A stretch of DNA of 64,000 nt from Liolophura sinensis (Eukaryota; Mollusca; Polyplacophora; Chitonida; Chitonidae): assembly GCF_032854445.1 (NCBI RefSeq), contig NW_027017981.1, forward strand, positions 1-64,000, read 5' to 3'. Made by a program: the position numbers and the translations under genes. This document shows, piece after piece, positions 63,433-64,000 of the stretch. The notes below the pieces were generated by a model, which was given only the letters and a program-made list of their open reading frames with translations, was not told where the DNA came from and did not search any database. Positions within the stretch are counted from its first letter, which is position 1. Each line of letters starts with the position of its first letter.

Positions 63433-64000
63433 GTGCCCAGCAACGGCTCTTACTCCATGGAAACCAGGGAAAATTGCAATTTTTCAACAGCTGCCGATGC
63501 CTGGCTCAATTCCGCTTCTTTTGGCACCTTATTAATGTGGGTCTGTGGTCAGTTGTACTTTTTACAGCAGACTGTATCAAGTACCTTGTGTTTTTCATGT
63601 ACAAATGGTCTGGTTTTTCTACACGTAGATAAAGACATTGAGATTGTCTTGGACTTAGAAGTAAGACAATTGCTGGGTGAGTTAAATGGGCTTAGCCCAA
63701 AGATTTGACGTCTTCTGGGCTACCGAAGGGCACATAACTTATAGTCAAAAGTTGAATATAGTAATAACCAGTCGCGATGGTACATAGTACAGTGTAGCCG
63801 ATTTCAATTAACAAAAAGACCAGGCAAAAATGCAAAAGTGGAAAAACTGTTCCAGTTCTCCTGGTAAGAGGCTAATCCGACGTATTTTGTGACGAGAAAT
63901 CGAATGGTGCAAACCGCGTTGCTCTCCGACCAATACTTTTGGCTGTAGCGACAATTCAATGATCATTAATGTCATAACCACTTGCCCAGCAACGGGTCTT
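63433..64000 (+). repeat. F' unit and first 19 bases of a D unit; restart of the 18-mer
   Basis: The unit at 63433 carries GGGAAAATTGC and TTTTTCATG, as does the unit at 53556. It is preceded by the same Q unit with GTAATGATCAGTG (near 53334 and 63212), and it is followed by a D start (CACTTGCCC at 63979) as 53556 is followed by D at 54105. The spacing is 9877 bp, 18 monomers less five bases. The window ends inside the D unit. Confidence 0.85.

Larger units (their letters stand above)
1..64000 (+). repeat. 549-bp satellite DNA array, head to tail, continuous
   Basis: The same roughly 549-bp unit recurs without interruption. For example, the CCCAGCAACGG box recurs at 3641, 4190, 4739, 5288, 5837, 6386, 6935, 7484 and 8033, exactly 549 bp apart, and near-regular spacing continues to 63982. 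All copies have the same orientation, and no inverted unit, spacer or foreign insertion is seen. By eye, different monomer types are about 95 % alike, and equivalent copies in duplicated blocks are about 99 % or more. Both window ends fall inside the array, so its total size is unknown. Arrays of this kind are known from eukaryotic centromeric, pericentromeric and subtelomeric heterochromatin; which applies here cannot be read from the sequence. The family is not one I recognise. Confidence 0.98.

Noticed and set aside
1-64000. CRISPR array
   Set aside because: The repeats are 549 bp and contiguous, with no unique spacers and no cas genes.
1-64000. tRNA, rRNA or other RNA genes, including 5S-type arrays
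   Set aside because: No A-box/B-box pair, rRNA core sequence or cloverleaf-forming segment was recognised in the unit on either strand.
1-64000. Transposon-derived tandem array (terminal repeats or target-site duplications)
   Set aside because: No terminal inverted or long terminal repeats, transposase or reverse-transcriptase motifs are visible in the unit, and unit boundaries are arbitrary. A very old origin from an element cannot be excluded.

Overview
The whole 64 kb window is one uninterrupted head-to-tail tandem array of a satellite DNA with a 549-bp monomer. About 116 monomer lengths are present, all in the same orientation. I find no credible protein gene, RNA gene, mobile element or unique sequence anywhere in it, and the array runs off both ends. 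An array of this kind points to a eukaryotic heterochromatic locus (centromeric, pericentromeric or subtelomeric). I do not recognise the satellite family and cannot name the species. Composition is about 41.5 % GC by hand count of one monomer, with 15-18 CpG per monomer (observed/expected about 0.64-0.76). That is not the strong CpG depletion typical of methylated vertebrate DNA, so an invertebrate or lightly methylated genome is a weak inference.

Monomers are described here from an arbitrary phase, the G of CACGTG followed by CCCAGCAACGG. They fall into recurring sequence types, named by diagnostic bases. C has AACTAGGG, TGTCTC and TCAATG. V has TTATTCAACAGTTGCC. G has CAGATGCCGGTG, and G2 has CAGCTGCCGGTG. 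F has CAGCTGCCGATG with GGGTCTG and an eight-T run; F' has TTTTTCATG instead. D has CACTTGCCC, GATGACTGG and a GCGCG tail. P has TTTTTCACCTGC. I has AATATTTCAACAGGTG. M has CCCATCAACGGATC. S has CCTCTTCTTTTGGGACC. Q has GTGATCAGTTG. E has CACGAGCCC. K is a patch, TGTGCAAATTTTG.

Layout: (a) 1-1991, array edge with an insertion-dense monomer and a 200-bp deletion junction. (b) 1992-30542, a domain of 9- and 10-monomer higher-order repeats (order C V V G F D P D P and variants), with a 16-monomer stretch at 1992-10776 recurring as 19 monomers at 20109-30542. (c) From about 30.5 kb to the end, a second domain with other types (I, M, S, Q) and other local periods: 8-mer (34385/38776), 3-mer (40423/42075 and 43174/44796), 2-mer (51360/52458), a 4-mer module M-V-I-Q seen three times, and an 18-mer (53556/63433).

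The monomers work as structural units rather than genes. Each carries a two-part hairpin, a second 8-bp dyad, phased A-tracts and a palindrome-rich box. The mosaic monomers, shared private mutations and duplicated deletions record repeated unequal crossing-over and gene conversion. No previously undescribed gene system is visible; the interest lies in the array's architecture and its readable history.
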